The position numbers and the translations under genes were made by a program. A model generated the notes under the pieces. The model made no database searches and was not told the DNA's origin. It saw nothing but the letters and a program-made list of their open reading frames with translations. Of a stretch of DNA of 37,776 nucleotides, positions 34,918 to 37,776 are shown piece after piece (positions within the stretch are counted from its first letter, which is position 1; every line of letters starts with the position of its first letter). The stretch comes from Acidimicrobiaceae bacterium. Lineage in GTDB: Bacteria; Actinomycetota; Acidimicrobiia; Acidimicrobiales; Aldehydirespiratoraceae. The stretch spans positions 1-37,776 of the forward strand of contig JAPOQG010000213.1 of assembly GCA_026710865.1 (NCBI GenBank), written 5' to 3'.

Positions 34918-34968
34918 CGCCCCATGAGCGGCGTGGGTCGCCGCCCGGAGCCGCTGAGGCGATAGAAC
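34495..34968 (+). repeat. 474-bp direct repeat, copy 2
   Basis: This is the second copy of 25814-26287, same orientation, gapless, about 97% identical. With copy 1 it brackets the 8.2-kb type I restriction-modification segment (26288-34494). No integrase or transposase gene lies between them. Confidence 0.95.
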
Positions 34969-35019
34969 TGCCCAACAAGACCTAGCCGAATCATCGGCAG
35001 GCAGGACGGAGCGGATCTC

Positions 35020-35469
35020 ATGCTCACCCAGGGACTCGACCATGTGGCGGTGATCACCAACGACTCGGACCGGCTCCAGGCCTTCTACATCGAGATGTTC
35101 GGGGCCACCGTGGAGTTCGACGGCGAGGAGTTCCCCGGCGGGCCCAGGATGACCGTGATCAACATCGGCCCCGCCACCGAGCTGAACGTCTTCGAGATCG
35201 ACGGGAACGAGCAGGCCGACCACCAGACGCCCATGTTCGGCCGGGGCCGCCTCGACCACATCGGCCTGCACGCGGCCAGCCTCGACGACTTCAGCGAGAT
35301 CCGTGCCAGGCTCACCGCAGCCGGGGCCACCGACGGGACGGTCACCGACTTCGGCCGCAAGCTCAGCCTGTTCTTCCGGGACCCCGACCGGATGGAGTGC
35401 GAGGTGCTCGTCACCAATCCCGAGCCAGGCCAAGTCCCCATCGGCAGCCCCTCGCACCTCTACGCCTAG
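35020..35469 (+). CDS. VOC/glyoxalase-family protein
   Basis: A 149-residue vicinal-oxygen-chelate protein: LDHVAVITNDSDRLQAFYIE at the start with a likely metal His, LDHIGLHAASLDDF opening the second half, and FFRDPDRMECEVLV with the C-terminal Glu. The superfamily includes glyoxalases, ring-cleavage dioxygenases and resistance proteins; the reaction here cannot be named. GGAG lies 8 nt before the ATG. It follows the duplicated MFS end and was probably next to the intact MFS gene before the insertion. Confidence 0.87.
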   Translation: MLTQGLDHVAVITNDSDRLQAFYIEMFGATVEFDGEEFPGGPRMTVINIGPATELNVFEIDGNEQADHQTPMFGRGRLDHIGLHAASLDDFSEIRARLTAAGATDGTVTDFGRKLSLFFRDPDRMECEVLVTNPEPGQVPIGSPSHLYA

Positions 35470-35597
35470 CGCGGCGCACCATGGCGATGACCACGAACGG
35501 TCAGAGGCAGTCTCGACGCCATCCGGCAGCCTCCGCCGGCAAGCGGCTCCCGGTACGGCCATGAGTAGGACGCACTGACCGCAGACTCAGCGAATCG

Positions 35598-36371
35598 TCA
35601 GGCTGCCATGGGCTGGTACTCGGGACCGGACAGGGGCTCGTAGCCGTCGGGCCACGGCGCCACCAGCCGGCACAGCAGCCGCATATGCGGCGGCGACGTG
35701 TCAGGATTCACATGGTCAGCCGTGACCTTCACCGGAGCATCCACGTCGCGTAGGTGATGGACCATCTCGAGCAGGCAATCCGGTATCCAGCCCAGTCGCC
35801 GACCCGTGCGAGTGCTGACCAAGAGGGCCCGACGGTTTACCCGGTTGTCGGGCTGGTCCACGAGTTCCAGCACTTCGCCCGGCTGCACGTCATCGACTGC
35901 GGCCGCGGCACCGTCGAGATGGCGGATGCCCCGAACGAAGAACCGCGTCGTCAGGGTGCCCTCAGGCGTGCGCTCGGGATGGGCGAACACCTCGACTCGG
36001 TCAGTCGCCCTGCGGCCCTCACTGCGGATCAAGACCTCGAACGGGTCCGTATCCACATCGAGAGCCAACTCCGAGACGTAATGGCCATAGTCGGGGCGAC
36101 TCCGGGGCATCAGCCGATTCCGGAACACCGGGAAGAGGCACTCGCTCTCGTAAACGCTGTGCAACTCGGGCAGGCCCGGTAGGCAGATGAAGCCGTCGAA
36201 CTGCTCGGCTGCCTTCAAGTAGACGAATCGATACGAATACCCGTCGGCCGTTCGCAGGCGCGTCAACACTCCCACAGGACGGATCAGACCCTCTGGGTTG
36301 CGCCAAGCGGCGTAGAGGCGGCGTTCGCCGGGCTCGGTCATGTGCGTCACCGTAGTTGCGGGGTGCGACAT
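35598..36371 (-). CDS. HIRAN-like domain protein, partner of HipA-like kinase
   Basis: A 257-residue protein. Residues about 145-215 (TRFFVRGIRHLDG, GEVLELVDQPDNRVNRRALL, RRLGWIPDCLLE) have the pattern of HIRAN domains, which bind DNA ends or replication forks in helicases and occur beside HipA-type kinases. The N-terminal half (WRNPEGLIRPVGVLTRLRT, YLKAAEQFDGFICLPGLPE) resembles the HipA N-terminal lobe region. It starts 6 bp after the kinase stop; ATG 36341 is an alternative start. It is likely the regulatory or antitoxin-like half of a two-gene unit. Confidence 0.7.
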   Translation of the reverse strand: MSHPATTVTHMTEPGERRLYAAWRNPEGLIRPVGVLTRLRTADGYSYRFVYLKAAEQFDGFICLPGLPELHSVYESECLFPVFRNRLMPRSRPDYGHYVSELALDVDTDPFEVLIRSEGRRATDRVEVFAHPERTPEGTLTTRFFVRGIRHLDGAAAAVDDVQPGEVLELVDQPDNRVNRRALLVSTRTGRRLGWIPDCLLEMVHHLRDVDAPVKVTADHVNPDTSPPHMRLLCRLVAPWPDGYEPLSGPEYQPMAA

Positions 36372-36377
36372 CGCACG

Positions 36378-37328
36378 CTAGCGGAACTCGTCGAGCAGCC
36401 GATGGCAATTCCGCCGGATCACCCGTTCAGCAAACTGCCGCGCCCACGGCGACATACGGTCCTCAGGGATCATCCAGATGGGTTCGACGAGGCGGTCCGC
36501 GTCTTCGCATCGGTCGACCCAACGCTGGCGGACGGCCCGGTCGGTCAAGTCCAAGGCACGCATTGCGGCCACGACTGGATGCGGCCGACCCTCGAACTTC
36601 GACTTCGCTCGGTCGGCCCACGCTTCGGGCGTGTCGTTGCGGTCACGAGTGTGCAGATGCCGCCTACGCCGCTCGTCGTCAAACTGGAATCCGAGACACG
36701 AGGCATGATCGAAGGTGGCCGCGAGACTGCGCTCCCCGGCTCGGTCGACCACAGCCCAGTTCTCCTCGTGCCGATCGGTGTTGCCGACCACAGCGTCCAA
36801 CAGCAGATAGCCGACGAACACGTCCCATGCCGTGAGGTCATCGATGCCGCTGGGTGCCGCAACGCCGTCGAGCGCCTGCCGGACGGCCTCGACGGTATGC
36901 CCAACCCGCTCGGGACCGACCAACTCCACGTCCACGAGTTGGTTGCCATGGACCAATTCCTCTGGACTCTGGGCCTCATCGCCGCTAGGCGGGGCAAGAA
37001 CCGACTTGCTGATGATGCCGTAGCCCTGAACCTCGGCAGCCCGATCCAAAGCGAGTTCCGTACGAGCCGCGGGGACGCCGAGCCGTCCAGCGACCCCGTT
37101 GGCGACGCGCTCGGACCAGTCGTCCCCCTTCCGGTACCTTGTCCCGTCACGGCGACGATTCTCGGTGGTTTGCTTCATGAGCCAGCGATTCCCGTCTGGA
37201 TCGAGGATCCACCGCTTGGGTTTCGTGCCGAGTTGCCCCCGCCGCACGACCGCCCAGTCAGTGACATCGATCACGGGGTAGCTTTCAGCGTTGACCGCTG
37301 TGGACAAAGCCTCGGGTCCAGCCATCAT
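36378..37328 (-). CDS. HipA-like protein kinase
   Basis: A 316-residue protein (ATG at 37328; a TTG at 37364 is possible). The ATP-binding Lys is in RWLMKQTTE, a Glu in DDWSERVANGVAGRLGV, the catalytic loop is GNTDRHEENW, and FDHASCLGF carries the metal-binding Asp of the DFG-like position. These are the HipA/CtkA-type Ser/Thr kinase motifs. HipA kinases cause growth arrest when free of their partner. No separate HipB-type HTH gene is adjacent; the HIRAN-like gene downstream is the only partner seen. Confidence 0.82.
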   Translation of the reverse strand: MMAGPEALSTAVNAESYPVIDVTDWAVVRRGQLGTKPKRWILDPDGNRWLMKQTTENRRRDGTRYRKGDDWSERVANGVAGRLGVPAARTELALDRAAEVQGYGIISKSVLAPPSGDEAQSPEELVHGNQLVDVELVGPERVGHTVEAVRQALDGVAAPSGIDDLTAWDVFVGYLLLDAVVGNTDRHEENWAVVDRAGERSLAATFDHASCLGFQFDDERRRRHLHTRDRNDTPEAWADRAKSKFEGRPHPVVAAMRALDLTDRAVRQRWVDRCEDADRLVEPIWMIPEDRMSPWARQFAERVIRRNCHRLLDEFR

Positions 37329-37436
37329 GGCACATTCAAGCGCGTAGCTGGCCGACGGAGGCAAGGGTAGTTCGAGACAGAGACCCCGGTTCCCCGGACG
37401 GGTTACGGGATCCTGGATGGCGTTAGTGGCCTCGAA

Positions 37437-37610
37437 CGTTTACATTTTCGGCCCGTAAGCGGCATTTCTTTACATTCTGGCGACTTAGCGGGCAAGCAAC
37501 GGCCAGCCAACTCACCGCTTCTTAGGATTAATTTACATTCTGGCGACTTAAGGAGAAGGCGACAGCCAGTCAAGTCACCGTTCTCGGTATCACCTCACAT
37601 CTTGCGGCGA
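37437..37610. repeat. short repeat cluster, possible IS21-type transposon end
   Basis: TTTACATTCTGGCGACTTA occurs exactly at 37469-37487 and 37532-37550 (63-bp period), and the following ~40 bp are also similar. Weaker forms appear near 37439 (TTTACATTTTCGGC) and 37594 (TCACATCTTGCGGCGA). Multiple spaced copies of such a motif are typical of IS21-family ends, but no transposase was found, so the assignment is tentative. The intergenic region 37329-37647 holds no gene. Confidence 0.55.
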
Positions 37611-37634
37611 GACGAGTCTGAGAGTCGCCGCAAG
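37601..37634 (-). terminator. hairpin downstream of the flavin reductase gene
   Basis: CTTGCGGCGA (37601-37610) pairs perfectly with TCGCCGCAAG (37625-37634) around a 14-nt loop, 13 nt after the stop of the flavin reductase gene on the minus strand. There is no T-run, so it may be a factor-dependent terminator or stabiliser. Confidence 0.55.
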
Positions 37635-37647
37635 TTGTGCGCAGGGA

Positions 37648-37776
37648 TCAGTGGCGTTTGACGCCTCCGTACTTCATGCGGGTGTCGCTCATGGAGGCTG
37701 AGCGGGCCTCGTCGAGGAGGATGTCGCCGTCGACCAGCTCGCCCACGAACAGGGTGTGGGTCCCGAGGTCGATGGC
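37648..37776 (-). CDS. flavin reductase-like protein, C-terminal end (runs off window)
   Basis: The last 42 residues of a minus-strand gene that continues beyond the right edge. They read AIDLGTHTLFVGELVDGDIL and then MKYGGVKRH and stop (37648-37650). The GTHTLFVGELVD segment is typical of FMN/flavin reductases of the HpaC/NtaB type (usual form GDHTLFIGEVVD). Such enzymes supply reduced flavin to two-component monooxygenases such as HpaB, but this gene is 13 kb from the HpaB-like gene, so a link is speculative. Confidence 0.7.
   Translation of the reverse strand, partial: AIDLGTHTLFVGELVDGDILLDEARSASMSDTRMKYGGVKRH

Noticed and set aside
1-37776. rRNA, tRNA or riboswitch genes
   Set aside because: I looked for clover-leaf and rRNA-like blocks and saw none; a covariance-model search would be decisive.

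Overview
The window is G+C-rich DNA with GTG/TTG starts, many 1-4 base gene overlaps, FadR-type GntR control and DUF2510/TM2 proteins. This points to an actinobacterium. The mix of catabolic and defence genes would fit an uncultured Acidimicrobiia-like lineage, but that placement is inference; no rRNA or tRNA gene was seen.

Layout. (1) 1-4.0 kb, defence: a hypothetical gene, a C5-cytosine methyltransferase coupled to a NaeI-like restriction endonuclease whose frame is cut by one in-frame amber codon, and a lower-GC PD-(D/E)XK nuclease-like gene. (2) 4.2-8.5 kb, accessory patchwork: a transposase remnant, a TM2 membrane protein, an AAA ATPase, a secreted Calx-beta protein and a class I glutamine amidotransferase. 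The 3' tail of the amidotransferase gene recurs after the two preceding genes, which suggests repeated insertion at one site. (3) 8.65-9.0 kb: a small membrane protein. (4) 9.15-24.9 kb: one tightly packed 15-gene minus-strand operon. In transcription order it holds an HpaB-type flavin monooxygenase, a UbiD-type decarboxylase, a FadR-type GntR regulator, a metal-dependent amidohydrolase, a GlcG/HbpS-like protein, a complete peptide-type ABC importer, a RidA protein, a gamma-glutamyltransferase-like protein, an M24 peptidase-like protein, a cupin and a DUF2848 protein. A canonical promoter whose -10 box is overlapped by a FadR-type palindrome lies just upstream, and an MFS exporter gene diverges from it.

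(5) 26.3-34.46 kb: a five-gene type I restriction-modification operon (hsdM with an N-terminal Cro/XRE helix-turn-helix, hsdS, a small HEPN-like ORF, an AlbA_2/ATPase protein, a G-rich tandem repeat, hsdR). It is bracketed by two direct copies of a 474-bp segment from the 3' end of the MFS gene. (6) 35.0-37.8 kb: a VOC-family protein, a HipA-like kinase with a HIRAN-like partner, a set of short repeats that may be an IS21-type end, and the 3' end of a flavin reductase gene that runs off the window.

Main ideas. The operon reads as a GntR-controlled pathway that imports a peptide-like or conjugated substrate, removes gamma-glutamyl or acyl groups, and hydroxylates and decarboxylates the aromatic part; the substrate is unknown. 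Two separate cargo blocks (ATPase/Calx-beta and the type I system) share one arrangement: intact host gene, cargo, then a second copy of the host gene's 3' end in the same orientation.
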